A stretch of 64,000 nucleotides of DNA from Curtobacterium sp. BH-2-1-1 (lineage in GTDB: Bacteria > Actinomycetota > Actinomycetes > Actinomycetales > Microbacteriaceae): the NCBI RefSeq assembly GCF_001806325.1, contig NZ_CP017580.1, positions 2,666,001 through 2,730,000 of the forward strand, given 5' to 3'. Each line of letters starts with the position of its first letter. Position 1 is the first letter of the stretch. Position numbers and translations under genes: made by a program. Shown one piece after another: positions 24,634 to 33,548 of the stretch. The notes below the pieces were generated by a model. The model ran no database searches. It was given only the letters and a program-made list of their open reading frames with translations, and was not told the origin of the DNA.

Positions 24634-25601
24634 CAGAGCGCTGCCTTCCCGCGGGTCGCCCGCAGCTGGATCACGGCGATGACGACCGCGATGACGAAGA
24701 AGATCGTGGCGTTCGCCATCTGGTAGGCGTAGTCGCCGCCGTTGAAGCCCTTGAAGATCGACATCGCCACGCTGGTGGTCGAGGTGCCGGGGCCGCCGTC
24801 GGTGAGGCCGACGATGATGTCGTACGAGTTCAGGAAGTTCTTGAACCCGATCACGAGGTTGATGAGGATGTAGCCCGCCGTGAGCGGTGCCGTGATCGAC
24901 ACGAGCTGCCGCCAGGCGCTCGCGCCGTCGAGCGCCGACGCCTCGTACACCTCGGCCGGGATCGAGAGCACGCCGGCGATGTAGATGAGCAGTGTCGACG
25001 GGATCGCCTGCCACGCGGTCACGACCACGATCGCGATCCACGCCAGGTCCGGGTTCGCGAGGATGCTCTGCTCGAGCGGCGCGAAGCCGAGCGTGGTCGC
25101 GAGCGCCGGCAGGCTGTTCGCGAACAGGAACGAGAACACGTAGGCGATGACGATGCCGGAGATCACCATGGGCAGCACGAACACGGCGCGGAGGGTGATC
25201 TTGCCGCGGACCTTCGAGGTCAGGGCGATCGCGAGCAGGAACGCGACCGCGTTCACGACGAGGACCGTGACGAGCGAGAACCCGATCGTGAACAGGTACG
25301 CCTGCAGGATCGCCGGGTCGCTGAACACGGCGACGTAGTTCGTCAGGCCGATGAACCGGAAGTCACCGAAGCCGACGGAGTCGGTGAAGCTCAGCACGAT
25401 GCCCATCACGGCGGGGAGCGTGATCGCCAGGGTGAAGAGCAGGAGGGTGGGGATCAGGAAGACCAGGAAGAGCGGGTCGGTCCGGCTGCGCTTCGTGCGC
25501 AGTCCGGCTCCGCCCCGTCGTCCGGACTGGAGGCGCGATGCGGCTCCGCCCCGTCGGCGGCTGCCCGCCGTCGTGACGGATTCTGTGGTCGTGGTGGCCA
25601 A
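24633..25601 (-). CDS. Sugar ABC importer permease, MalF type
   Basis: 322 residues with six helices and the EAA loop EVYEASALDGASAWRQLVSITAPL. I chose a TTG start because it has AAGGAGA seven bases upstream and sits 10 bp after the binding-protein stop; no ATG of similar quality exists, and longer forms overlap that gene. The first 40 residues are odd: a cytoplasmic, Arg/Gly-rich tail with two RRGGA units. The DNA coding for it contains a fragment of the intergenic GGAGGCGCGG repeat. Confidence 0.88.
   Translation of the reverse strand: MATTTTESVTTAGSRRRGGAASRLQSGRRGGAGLRTKRSRTDPLFLVFLIPTLLLFTLAITLPAVMGIVLSFTDSVGFGDFRFIGLTNYVAVFSDPAILQAYLFTIGFSLVTVLVVNAVAFLLAIALTSKVRGKITLRAVFVLPMVISGIVIAYVFSFLFANSLPALATTLGFAPLEQSILANPDLAWIAIVVVTAWQAIPSTLLIYIAGVLSIPAEVYEASALDGASAWRQLVSITAPLTAGYILINLVIGFKNFLNSYDIIVGLTDGGPGTSTTSVAMSIFKGFNGGDYAYQMANATIFFVIAVVIAVIQLRATRGKAAL
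25529..25541 (-). repeat. Fragment of the GGAGGCGCGG repeat inside a permease gene
   Basis: GGAGGCGCGATGC matches the repeat arm GGAGGCGCGGTGC at 12 of 13 bases, but lies inside the coding sequence for the MalF-type permease N-terminus. It is flanked by two near-copies of GCGGCTCCGCCCCGTCG (about 25504-25520 and 25540-25556) and by an inverted pair CAGTCCGG/CCGGACTG (25500-25507, 25522-25529). The repeat encodes part of the RRGGA-containing tail. Confidence 0.5.
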
Positions 25602-25611
25602 GGTCGTCTCC

Positions 25612-26910
25612 TTACGCGGCCGTACGGAGCGCGAGACGCGCCCAGTCGCCGTCGAGGGTGCGGAGTTGGGGAGCGGGGGCACCGCCGAAGGCGATGGACT
25701 GCAGGTAGTTCGCCACCGGGATCTCGGCGGGGATGAGCTGCGAGGCGCCCAGGGAGAACTTCGCCTGGTCGTAGGAGTCCTGCATGCCGCGGAGCGCGGG
25801 GTTCGATGCGGGTGGCGAGTCCTTCCGGACGCCGAAACCGTTGTTGTCGGCGTTGTACTTGTCGTTCACGGCGGGGCTCATCAGGAACGACAGGAATTCG
25901 CGCGCCGCCTCCTTCTTGCGGGACGCCTCCGGGATCCAGAGGCCGAGGTCGACGTTCACGCGCACCTTGTTGTCGGCGGCGTCGTCGGTCGCCGGGAACG
26001 GGAACGTGCCGAGGTCGATGTCCTTGTTCGACTTCGCGATCTCACCGAGCGCCCACGGCCCCTGCAGGTACATCGCGGCCTTCCCCTGCGCGAACGCGAG
26101 GTTGCCGTCGCCGTACCCGCGGCTCGCCGCGCCCTTCTGGTGCCACTGCAGGAGGTCCACCATGCGGTCGACGGGGGCGGCGAAGTCCTTCTCGAACGAG
26201 ACGCTCGAGCTCGTGCCCACCTTCGTGCCCTCGCGGTCGAGTGCCGCGAAGGTCTGCTGCAGGTCGAGCATCCCGCCCACCGAGTAGTCGAACATGCCCT
26301 GGGCGATCGTCCAGTTGTCCTTGTAGGTGCCGTACATGGGGGTGATGCCGGCCTTGGTGAGTCGTTCGCAGACGTCTCTGAACTCGCTCCACGTGGTGGG
26401 CACGTCGATGCCCTGGTCGGCGAAGATCTGCTTGTTGTAGATCACCGACGCTGCGGTCACCGAGTACGGCAGCACGCTCGTCCGACCCGGGTAGTCCGCG
26501 GTCTGCTTCATGAGCGGCCACAGGTCGGGGTTGATCGTGTCCCTCTCCGGCAGGTCCGACAGGTCGGAGAGGGCACCGTGCTCGACGAACGAGACCATCG
26601 CGTAGTTGTAGTTCAGGCAGCCGAGGTCCGGCGGTCGGTTCCGGACGAAGTTGGCGGACATGTTCGACGTCGAGTCGCGGATGACGCGGATCCTCGACTG
26701 GCTGTCGTGGAACTTCGCGATGACCTCGTCGAAGTAGCCGATGACCTCGGGCTTCGACACGTAGAACGTGATCGTCTCGGGGCGGCTGCTCGAGGAACCG
26801 AGCGGGGCACACCCGGCGAGGGCCAGGCCCGCTCCGATGCCGCCCGCCCCGAGCAGGAACCCGCGGCGGCTGAGCGCGGCGGCGTTCCTGGTGGTGGCGT
26901 GTGTCTGCAC
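25612..26910 (-). CDS. Sugar ABC importer binding protein, Tat-type lipoprotein
   Basis: 432-residue extracellular lipoprotein of the SBP_bac_1 group. The signal has a twin-arginine form, SRRGFLLGAGGIGAGLALAGC, with the lipobox cysteine at about residue 35, so it may leave folded through Tat. The mature part shows the group's pattern (YFDEVIAKFHDSQSRIRV, MYLQGPWALGEI, REFLSFLMS). I chose the GTG start because it has GGAGA upstream and leaves a normal signal. Followed by two permeases and an alpha-glucosidase; divergent from a ROK regulator. Alpha-glucosides are the likely cargo, by context. Confidence 0.9.
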   Translation of the reverse strand: MQTHATTRNAAALSRRGFLLGAGGIGAGLALAGCAPLGSSSSRPETITFYVSKPEVIGYFDEVIAKFHDSQSRIRVIRDSTSNMSANFVRNRPPDLGCLNYNYAMVSFVEHGALSDLSDLPERDTINPDLWPLMKQTADYPGRTSVLPYSVTAASVIYNKQIFADQGIDVPTTWSEFRDVCERLTKAGITPMYGTYKDNWTIAQGMFDYSVGGMLDLQQTFAALDREGTKVGTSSSVSFEKDFAAPVDRMVDLLQWHQKGAASRGYGDGNLAFAQGKAAMYLQGPWALGEIAKSNKDIDLGTFPFPATDDAADNKVRVNVDLGLWIPEASRKKEAAREFLSFLMSPAVNDKYNADNNGFGVRKDSPPASNPALRGMQDSYDQAKFSLGASQLIPAEIPVANYLQSIAFGGAPAPQLRTLDGDWARLALRTAA

Positions 26911-26987
26911 GTCGTCTCCGTCCGTCCGGACCCGGCGTCCCTGCCGTTCCGGTTCGCGGTCCGGCTCCACTGCCGCCCGCAGAACTA

Positions 26988-27015
26988 AATCTAGCGACAA
27001 AATCTAATTCTGCAA
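26988..27015 (-). promoter_or_regulatory. Promoter of the alpha-glucoside importer operon
   Basis: Read on the minus strand, TTGCAG (27010-27015), a 16 bp spacer and TAGATT (26988-26993) form a good -35/-10 pair about 80 bp before the binding-protein start. The whole stretch 26981-27015 is a strikingly A+T-rich island in the GC-rich intergenic region. It also holds two direct copies of AAATCTA 13 bp apart and an imperfect inverted pair AGAACTA/TAATTCT, which would suit binding by the divergent ROK repressor. Confidence 0.6.
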
Positions 27016-27043
27016 GGAACTGTTTCCGCGGTAGTGTGCGGGC

Positions 27044-28219
27044 ATGCCGCCGCCCCGTGGAACGAGCGCAGAGACGCTGCTCGCGTACGCCTTCTCCGTG
27101 CGCGCGTTCACCGCGACCGAGGCGATCGACACGACCGGCCTGACCCGTTCGACCGTCCTCGCCGCGTGCGAGGAGCTCGTCCGCCTCGGTTGGGTCCGCG
27201 AACTCGACGACGCCCGGGCCGCGGGGGAGTACCGCATCGGCCGACCGGCGCGCCGGTACGAGCTCGACACCGCCGGCGGCGTGGTCGTCGGCATCGACGC
27301 CGGGCAGCACCGGGTGACCGTGCTCGTCGCCGATCTGCGCGGCACCGTGCTCGGCCGTGCCGAAGGGGCACTCGGCGACTCCGGTCTCGACGTCCCGGTC
27401 CGGCTCGGGGTCGTCGGCGAGACCGTCGCCGCCGCACTCCTCGACGCCGGGGTCGACCCGCTGCGGGTGCTCGTGTCCGTCGTCGGCATCCCCGCCCCCG
27501 TGGACGCCGGCGGCGCGTCACCCGGCGACGGCGGGTTCTGGGACCGGATGAACCCGGGCTTCGCCGACGCCGTCCCGGGGCACCGGGTCGTGGTCGAGAA
27601 CGACGCCAACCTCGCCGCGCTCGCCGAACGGCCCTCCTCGGGCGACGCCTCGTTCGCAGCGCTGCTGTCCGGCGAGCGGTTCGGCAGCGGACTCGTCGTC
27701 GACGGGGTCCTGCTCCGGGGTGCCCACGGCGGCGCGGGGGAGATGCGCGTGCTCGACCTCGTCGAGGGTGTCGGGTCGTCCGACGGCATCGGTGCCACCG
27801 CCCGCCGGCTCGTCGCCGAAGCGCTCGCCGCGGGCGACGTCCCGCCGGACAGCCCCCTCGCCGCGGACGCCGACGCCTCCGTCCTGTTCCGCGCGGCGCA
27901 CGACGGGGACCCGGTCGCCCTCGGCATCGTCGACCGCCTGGGGGACCGGTTGGCCCGCGTCTGCGTCCTGCTCGTCAGCCTGCTCGACATCGATCGCGTG
28001 GTCGTCGCGGGGGCCATCGCCGAGCCCGCCGGTGCCGTGATCGACCGGGCGCGGGCCTGGCTCGACGGCGCGGGGTTCGACCCGGTCCCCGAGATCGTCG
28101 CGTCGACGCTGGGTGCCGACGTCGTGGTGCTCGGTGCGGTCGCGCACGCGGTCGACGCGGTCCGGGCGGCGCCGCTGTCCTTCGCCCTGACGACACGCCC
28201 GGCTGTCCCCGCGCTGTGA
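27044..28219 (+). CDS. ROK-family transcriptional regulator
   Basis: 391 residues: an N-terminal winged helix (residues about 8-60, TLLAYAFSVRAFTATEAIDTTGLTRSTVLAACEELVRLGWV) and a C-terminal sugar-kinase-like ROK domain starting GGVVVGIDAGQHRVTV. The usual ROK zinc motif C-x-C-G-x-x-G-C is absent, and the GAHGGAGEMRV segment stands where GHxxxxxxG is expected. It probably acts as a sugar-responsive repressor and not as a kinase. Divergent from the alpha-glucoside importer operon, its obvious target. Confidence 0.87.
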   Translation: MPPPRGTSAETLLAYAFSVRAFTATEAIDTTGLTRSTVLAACEELVRLGWVRELDDARAAGEYRIGRPARRYELDTAGGVVVGIDAGQHRVTVLVADLRGTVLGRAEGALGDSGLDVPVRLGVVGETVAAALLDAGVDPLRVLVSVVGIPAPVDAGGASPGDGGFWDRMNPGFADAVPGHRVVVENDANLAALAERPSSGDASFAALLSGERFGSGLVVDGVLLRGAHGGAGEMRVLDLVEGVGSSDGIGATARRLVAEALAAGDVPPDSPLAADADASVLFRAAHDGDPVALGIVDRLGDRLARVCVLLVSLLDIDRVVVAGAIAEPAGAVIDRARAWLDGAGFDPVPEIVASTLGADVVVLGAVAHAVDAVRAAPLSFALTTRPAVPAL

Positions 28220-28262
28220 CGATCGGACCGGTCCGGACACTGCTGGGGTGAAGGGGGTGGTC

Positions 28263-28802
28263 ATGGACCGATCACGAGAACCGGACACAGCACTGGTCCG
28301 GGCGGCGGGGAACGGCGACCGGGCAGCGGGCGTCGCGCTCTTCGACCGCTACGTGGCGACGGTGACCCGGTACGCCTGGGCGCTCGTCCCGTCGCGCCAG
28401 GACGTCGAGGAGGTCGTCCAGGACACGTTCGTGACGCTCTGGCGACGGGCGGCTTCCATCGAGCTCCCCGACGAATCGATCCTGCCGTGGCTGCTGGTGG
28501 TCAGCCGCAACCACGCGGCGAACCTCCGGCGCACGCACCAGCGGCACCAGGGCGACGAACTGCCGGACGACCTGCCGGCACCGGTCGAGGACGACGACGC
28601 CCGAGACCGGCTGCGCTGGGTCAGAGCCGAGATCGACGCGCTCTCGCCGATCGACCGGCAGGTGTGCGAGCTGTGCCTCATCGACGGCCGTTCGTACGCC
28701 GAAGCCGCGACTGCGCTCGGATTGAGCGTCGGAGCGGTCAGACAGCGGGTCGCGCGATCGCGGGCCCGGATCAAGAAGGCGGTGACGCACGATGAGCTCT
28801 GA
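28263..28802 (+). CDS. ECF-type RNA polymerase sigma factor
   Basis: 179 residues with both core sigma-70 regions. Region 2 is about residues 20-85 (FDRYVATVTRYAWALVPSRQDVEEVVQDTFVTLWRRA, then PWLLVVSRNHAANLRR), and region 4 is about residues 118-170 (LSPIDRQVCELCLIDGRSYAEAATALGLSVGAVRQRVARSRARIK). The ATG has a GGGGG tract upstream; a GTG 15 bp earlier is possible. Its 3' end overlaps the next gene by 11 bp, as is usual for a sigma factor and its anti-sigma factor. Confidence 0.9.
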   Translation: MDRSREPDTALVRAAGNGDRAAGVALFDRYVATVTRYAWALVPSRQDVEEVVQDTFVTLWRRAASIELPDESILPWLLVVSRNHAANLRRTHQRHQGDELPDDLPAPVEDDDARDRLRWVRAEIDALSPIDRQVCELCLIDGRSYAEAATALGLSVGAVRQRVARSRARIKKAVTHDEL

Positions 28803-29580
28803 ACCTCCCGTCGGAGACGACCTGCAGCAGATGATCGTCGGCATGCGCCAGCGCTTCGTCGCACACCTCGACGCCGAACCCCGTCGGGTCTCCGTCCGCA
28901 AGCGTGTCGGGATCGCCGTCGCGATCGTGGCGCTGCTCGGTGTCGGCACCGCGAGTGGAGCGGTCGCGCTCGGGATGATCCCGAGTCCGATCGCCGCGCC
29001 GCCGGCTCCGAGCGCCTCGAGTCCCGCAGCGGTGCCCCGGCCGGACCGGACGGCTTCGTCTGCTCCCATCCGCCCGACCACCCGGCCGTCCTCGCCGACG
29101 TCCGGTGGTGTCGCGGCATCGATCCCGGACTCGTGCGCCGCGGCGGTGCCGTCAGCCGATTCCGCGCGGCTGTTCGGCCAGCGGAAGGTCGAGCAGATCC
29201 GACCCGTCGCACCCGGCGGAGTCGGATCGAGCTACTGGGTCGACCCGGACGAACCGTTCGTCGCCGACGCGGCCCTCGTCTGCCGGTGGTCCCAGACCGG
29301 GAGCCCGGAAGAATCGGACAACCTCTTCCTCGCGATGGGGTCGACCGCGGAAGGGACCCTCGACGAGCGACTCAGCGCACACGAGCAGGCGGGTTGGTCG
29401 TGCACCGATCGGCTCGGTGGGCGGGCCTGTCAGCACAGCGAGTCGTCGGACTACTACGGCGACCCGCTGGAGACCACCCACACGTTCTTCGTCCGGGGGG
29501 ACACGTGGATCTCGGTGACGCAGACCAACACGCCCACGGACGGGCTGCTCGAGGTGCTGGTCCGGCAGACGTGGCGGTGA
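28792..29580 (+). CDS. Single-pass membrane protein, candidate anti-sigma partner
   Basis: 262 residues: a 37-residue cytoplasmic head, one helix (VGIAVAIVALLGVGTASGAVALG, about 39-61), a Pro/Ser/Ala linker (about 62-108), and an extracytoplasmic domain with cysteines near 118, 171, 206 and 214. The zinc motif H-x-x-x-C-x-x-C of common anti-sigma factors is absent. Overlap with the sigma gene argues for a regulatory pair, perhaps sensing an outside signal. That role is inferred from context alone. Confidence 0.65.
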   Translation: MSSEPPVGDDLQQMIVGMRQRFVAHLDAEPRRVSVRKRVGIAVAIVALLGVGTASGAVALGMIPSPIAAPPAPSASSPAAVPRPDRTASSAPIRPTTRPSSPTSGGVAASIPDSCAAAVPSADSARLFGQRKVEQIRPVAPGGVGSSYWVDPDEPFVADAALVCRWSQTGSPEESDNLFLAMGSTAEGTLDERLSAHEQAGWSCTDRLGGRACQHSESSDYYGDPLETTHTFFVRGDTWISVTQTNTPTDGLLEVLVRQTWR

Positions 29581-29636
29581 GACGGAGGTGACGGGGCACT
29601 GGAACCACGACACGCACGTCCACCGGCGCTCCTCGG

Positions 29637-30023
29637 TCACCTGGCGCCGTCCGCGCTGATCGTCACCGGCAGGCTCGCGCCGGACCCGTCGCCGTCGTGG
29701 CTGCTCACGTCGAGGACGGCGTCGCCCACCGGCAGGGCGTCGGGCAGGTCGAAGCGCCCGGCGACCGTGAACTGCTCGCCCTGCGGGGTCGGCCGCCCGA
29801 GCAGCACCGGGTCACCGGTCGACTCGGGCGTGATGGTCACCGTGACGTCGTCGGACGCACGGAACGCGCCGCCGCCGTCCTCGCAGTCGCGGGAGAGCCA
29901 GTCGACGTGCAGGTCGACCGTGCCGGGGTGCAGGTCCGAGTCGCCGAGGTCGGTCGAGGTTCCGGCGCAGGACGCGGCCGCTCCGCTCTGCACGCCACAA
30001 CCCTCCACCTCCGAGCGGTCCAT
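29637..30023 (-). CDS. Small hypothetical protein
   Basis: 128 residues, acidic, with no hydrophobic signal at the chosen ATG. The sequence reads as beta strands (SDLHPGTVDLHVDWLS, DDVTVTITPEST, GRFDLPDALPVGDAVLDVSS), the pattern of a single immunoglobulin-like or lipoprotein domain. Three cysteines lie in the first 50 residues. It may be a fragment of an exported protein that lost its signal, or the true start may lie elsewhere. Convergent with the sigma/partner pair. Confidence 0.5.
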   Translation of the reverse strand: MDRSEVEGCGVQSGAAASCAGTSTDLGDSDLHPGTVDLHVDWLSRDCEDGGGAFRASDDVTVTITPESTGDPVLLGRPTPQGEQFTVAGRFDLPDALPVGDAVLDVSSHDGDGSGASLPVTISADGAR

Positions 30024-30051
30024 CGGGTCATGATCTCGGTACGTTCGGGGT

Positions 30052-30585
30052 GTGGGGAACGAACGATCAGCTGAACAGACCGAGCCGGAGCACGACCCGT
30101 ACGCCCGGCGCCCGGGCTACGTCACCGCCATCGACGGCCGGACCGACCGGGTCACGACTGCGGCGGCGGTCGGCGCGGGCGTCGGCCTCGTCACGTCCTG
30201 GGCGCTCGGCTTCTCCCAAGCGCCCGAATGGGTCGTGTGGGCGGGGGCCATCGCCGTCGGTGTGACGACGTGGCTGCTGCTGCGCGCTCGACAACGTCGC
30301 CGCGATCGAAGTGAAGGCCGCGCGCCCGGCGCCGTCGCCCGTGCCCGCGACCGTGCGATCGCCGACGCGAACGGCGGCCGACGCTTCTTCGTCGCCCCGA
30401 ACCCAGTCATCCTGATCGTGATGGGCGGGATCTTCATCGCGCTCGCCGTCGGCACGCTCGGGCTCGGGAGCATGTCGGTCGTCACCGTGATCCGGACGAT
30501 CGTCCTGGTCGGCGGTGGCGCGTACTTCGTCGTCCAGGGCATCGGCACCCTCGTCGTGCGCCGCCGCTCGCCCGACCCCCGCTGA
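30052..30585 (+). CDS. Hypothetical protein with four membrane helices
   Basis: 177 residues from a GTG start. Two hydrophobic pairs are separated by a charged loop: TAAAVGAGVGLVTSWALGF and VVWAGAIAVGVTTWLLL, then VILIVMGGIFIALAVGTLGLG and TVIRTIVLVGGGAYFVVQGI. The loop is Arg/Ala-rich (RQRRRDRSEGRAPGAVARAR) and probably cytoplasmic. No family recognised. Ends 25 bp before a long palindrome shared with other gene ends. Confidence 0.6.
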   Translation: MGNERSAEQTEPEHDPYARRPGYVTAIDGRTDRVTTAAAVGAGVGLVTSWALGFSQAPEWVVWAGAIAVGVTTWLLLRARQRRRDRSEGRAPGAVARARDRAIADANGGRRFFVAPNPVILIVMGGIFIALAVGTLGLGSMSVVTVIRTIVLVGGGAYFVVQGIGTLVVRRRSPDPR

Positions 30586-30609
30586 CCCCCGCCGCCGCCT
30601 CGTCCGCGC

Positions 30610-30672
30610 CGAACCACGAATCCGACATCGAACCAGCGGCGCTGCCTGGTTCGACGTCGGATTCGTGGTTCG
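30610..30672. repeat. 27-bp-stem palindrome, CGAACCACG family, copy 1
   Basis: Arm 30610-30636 begins CGAACCACGAATCCGACATC and pairs with 30646-30672, ending GGATTCGTGGTTCG, with one mismatch and a 9-nt loop. It lies between two convergent genes (the membrane protein and the lactate dehydrogenase). Two further copies occur at 36890 and 54213 with near-identical arms but different loops. A bidirectional terminator role is plausible. Confidence 0.8.
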
Positions 30673-30728
30673 ACATCCGCGTCGGCCACGTCGGCCTCGA
30701 CGGACCGCCAGCGTGACCGCCGCGCCGG

Positions 30729-32054
30729 TCAGCCCCGCGGGACCGGCGTCAACCGCTGCAACTGCGTCACGTGCCCCGGCTCGAGCTCGTCGAGCGAGGC
30801 CACCCCGAGCAGCCGCATCGTCCGCTCGATCTGCTCGGACAGGATCTGGATCATCCGGTCGACCCCGGCCTCGCCACCCGCCATCAGGCCGTACAGGTAC
30901 GCCCGACCGACCATCGTGAACTTCGCGCCGAGGGCCACCGCGGCGACGATGTCGGCGCCGGACATGATGCCCGTGTCGAGGTGCACCTCGGTGTCCTTGC
31001 CGACCTCGCGGACGACGGGGGGGAGCAGGTGGAACGGGACGGGAGCACGGTCGAGCTGCCGGCCGCCGTGGTTCGACAGCGTGATCCCGTCGACGCCCAT
31101 GTCAGCGAGGCGCTTCGCGTCCGCCAGTGACTGCACGCCCTTGACGACGACCTTGCCCTTCCACTGCGACCGGATCCACTCGAGGTCCTCGTAGGTGACG
31201 GTCGGGTCGAACATGTGGTCGAGGAGCTCGCCGACGGTGCCGGACCAGCGGTCGAGCGACGCGAACGCCAACGGCTCGGTGGTGAGGAAGTCGAACCACC
31301 ACCAGGGCCGCGGGATCGCGTTCAGCACGGTGCGGGCGCTCAGCTGCGGCGGGATGGAGAACCCGTTGCGCTTGTCCCGCAGCCGAGCACCGGCGACGGG
31401 CACGTCCACGGTGACGAGCAGCGTGTCGAACCCGGCCTTCTCGGCGCGGGAGACGAGCGCCATCGACTTCTCGCGGTCCTTCCACATGTAGAGCTGGAAC
31501 CAGTTGCGGCCCGACGGGTTGGCGTCGCGGACGTCCTCGATCGCGGTGGTCCCCATCGTGGAGAGCGAGAACGGGATGCCGGCGCGGCCTGCTGCCCGGG
31601 CTCCGGCGCGCTCGCCCTCGGTCTGCATCATGCGCGTGAAACCGGTCGGGGCGATGCCGAACGGGTATGCGACGGGCGCACCGAGCACGTCGCGCGACGT
31701 GTCGACCTTCGAGACGTCGCGCAGGATCGCGGGGGTGAACTCGATGTCCTCGAACGCCTGGCGGGCACGGGCGAGGGAGATCTCGGCCTCGGCGGCGCCC
31801 TCGGTGTAGTCGAACGCGGCCTTCGGCGTGCGTCGGGCGGCGATGTCGCGCAGGTCCCAGATCGTCAGCGCCGACTCGAGACGCTGTCGCCGACCCGGCA
31901 GCGACGGCTTCTTGAACTGCATGAGCGGCGCGAGGTCGCGCACGGTCGGCAGCTGCCGCTTGATCGGAGAACGCCGGGCCGACGGCGCCCCGGGGGTCGC
32001 TGCCGGAGCGCCCGTCGCGGGGTCGACGCGGTGCTGGTCGTCGGTCGAGGTCAT
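30729..32054 (-). CDS. lldD: FMN-dependent L-lactate dehydrogenase (LldD-like)
   Basis: 441-residue alpha-hydroxy-acid oxidizing flavoprotein that turns L-lactate to pyruvate, passing electrons to the respiratory chain. The FMN/active-site block is [16 protein letters not shown] with catalytic His, followed by [21 protein letters not shown] and [14 protein letters not shown]. The first 60 residues are an Ala/Pro/Arg-rich extension beyond the usual start. Last gene of the rhamnose operon, its start overlapping the kinase stop (ATGA). Rhamnose cleavage yields L-lactaldehyde, then L-lactate, so this enzyme completes the path. Confidence 0.9.
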   Translation of the reverse strand: MTSTDDQHRVDPATGAPAATPGAPSARRSPIKRQLPTVRDLAPLMQFKKPSLPGRRQRLESALTIWDLRDIAARRTPKAAFDYTEGAAEAEISLARARQAFEDIEFTPAILRDVSKVDTSRDVLGAPVAYPFGIAPTGFTRMMQTEGERAGARAAGRAGIPFSLSTMGTTAIEDVRDANPSGRNWFQLYMWKDREKSMALVSRAEKAGFDTLLVTVDVPVAGARLRDKRNGFSIPPQLSARTVLNAIPRPWWWFDFLTTEPLAFASLDRWSGTVGELLDHMFDPTVTYEDLEWIRSQWKGKVVVKGVQSLADAKRLADMGVDGITLSNHGGRQLDRAPVPFHLLPPVVREVGKDTEVHLDTGIMSGADIVAAVALGAKFTMVGRAYLYGLMAGGEAGVDRMIQILSEQIERTMRLLGVASLDELEPGHVTQLQRLTPVPRG

Positions 32055-33526
32055 ACAGACATCCTACGTCTCGGGGTGGATCGGTGGGGGGAATGGTCGG
32101 CTCGCGGGGTGTAGCGCACGGGTTCGACGGAACGGGCGATCGTCGAGCGCAGGGCCTCGAGCGAGGCGCCACCCAGGCCGCCGAGCCCGACCGCCCGCGC
32201 CTGCACGAGGACGTTGCCGAGCGCGGTCGCCTCGACCGGCCCGGCGAGCACGGGGAGCCCGGTGCGGTCGGCGGTGAGCTGGCAGAGGAGCCGGTTCTGC
32301 GATCCTCCGCCGACGACGTGCACCTGTCGGACGTCTCGGCCCGTGACGGCGACGATCGTCTCGAGGGTCGAGGCGTACGCCGAGGCGAGCGATTCGAGGA
32401 TCGACCGTACGGTCTCGGCCCGCGATGCCGGGGCGGCGAGTCCGTGTGCACCGCACCAGGCGGCGATCCGTGCCGGCATGTCACCCGGCGCGGTGAACGT
32501 GTCGTCCGCGACGTCGAAGACGGGGACCGGGGCGGTGACGTCCGCTGCGGAGGCGAGCAGCGCCTCCAGGTCGACGCGCTCGCCACCACGCTCCCACGTG
32601 CGGACGCTCTCGGAGAGCAGCCACAGTCCGGACACGTTCTTCAGGAACCGGACGCGTCCGTCGACGCCGCCCTCGTTGGTGCAGTTGGCCTCGCGAGCCG
32701 CGTCCGACAGGACGGGTGCGTCGAGCTCGACGCCGACGAGCGACCAGGTGCCGGACGAGATGTACGCGAAGTCCGGGTCGGTGGCCGGTACCGCCACCAC
32801 GGCCGAGGCCGTGTCGTGGGAGCCGACGAGCGTGACCGGCGCGGTGCCGCCGACCGCCTCGGCGACGGCGGGCAGCAGGGGACCGAGTCGGTCGCCCGGG
32901 TCGCGCAGGGTGGGCAGGAGTCCGCTCGGGAGGCGCGCAGCAGCCCGCAACGCCGGGTCCCACCCGCGGGTGGTCGCGTTCAGGACCCCGGTCGTCGAGG
33001 CGTTCGTGCGCTCGGCCGCCTCGACGCCGGTCAGCCAGTAGCCGAGCAGGTCGGGCACGAGCAGCGCCCGTTGCGCGAGCTGCAGGGACGGGTCGGCGGC
33101 GAACTGGAACAGGGTGTTGAACGGCAGGTGTTGCAGGCCGTTCCGGGCGTACAGCTCGGCGGCGGAGAGTCGCTCGTGCACGGTCGCGACGCCGCCGTCG
33201 TGTCGTGCGTCGCGGTAGTGGGACGGCAGCCCGAGCAGCCGCCCGCCACGGAGCAGACCGTAGTCGACCGCCCACGAGTCGATGCCGATGCTGGCGATGT
33301 CCGGGGTCCGGGCGAAGGCGTCGCCGAGGCCCGCGGTGACCTGCCGGTACAGCTCGACGACGTCCCAGTGCAGCGCTTCGCGGTCGCCCTCGTGGAGCGC
33401 GACCGGACCGTTGGGGAACCGGGCGACGTGCTCCATCCGGACGCCGTCGGTGTCGACGTGGCCGACGATCACCCGCCCGCTCGTGGCACCGAGGTCGACC
33501 GCGGCGACGCTGCCGCTGTTCGTCAC
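32051..33526 (-). CDS. rhaB: L-rhamnulokinase
   Basis: 491-residue FGGY-family sugar kinase phosphorylating L-rhamnulose at O-1. It opens [19 protein letters not shown], the phosphate-1 loop typical of RhaB. Other RhaB marks are [39 protein letters not shown] with the catalytic Asp, and the adenosine-site [18 protein letters not shown]. The GTG start follows the aldolase gene by 22 bp. Context with isomerase and aldolase makes the substrate secure. Confidence 0.94.
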   Translation of the reverse strand: MTNSGSVAAVDLGATSGRVIVGHVDTDGVRMEHVARFPNGPVALHEGDREALHWDVVELYRQVTAGLGDAFARTPDIASIGIDSWAVDYGLLRGGRLLGLPSHYRDARHDGGVATVHERLSAAELYARNGLQHLPFNTLFQFAADPSLQLAQRALLVPDLLGYWLTGVEAAERTNASTTGVLNATTRGWDPALRAAARLPSGLLPTLRDPGDRLGPLLPAVAEAVGGTAPVTLVGSHDTASAVVAVPATDPDFAYISSGTWSLVGVELDAPVLSDAAREANCTNEGGVDGRVRFLKNVSGLWLLSESVRTWERGGERVDLEALLASAADVTAPVPVFDVADDTFTAPGDMPARIAAWCGAHGLAAPASRAETVRSILESLASAYASTLETIVAVTGRDVRQVHVVGGGSQNRLLCQLTADRTGLPVLAGPVEATALGNVLVQARAVGLGGLGGASLEALRSTIARSVEPVRYTPRADHSPHRSTPRRRMSV

Positions 33527-33548
33527 GCTGCTCCCTCTGTCCCGGACA

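Noticed and set aside
25500..25556. A terminator inside the alpha-glucoside operon
   Set aside because: The CAGTCCGG/CCGGACTG pair and repeat fragment lie inside translated sequence shortly after a good start codon, so I treat it as a captured repeat and not a stop signal.
27044..28219. Glucokinase assignment for the ROK protein
   Set aside because: The N-terminal winged helix and missing ROK zinc cysteines point to a regulator.
28224..28235. CGGACCGGTCCG palindrome between the ROK and sigma genes as an operator
   Set aside because: Short GC palindromes are frequent by chance at this base composition, and there is no second copy or promoter fit.
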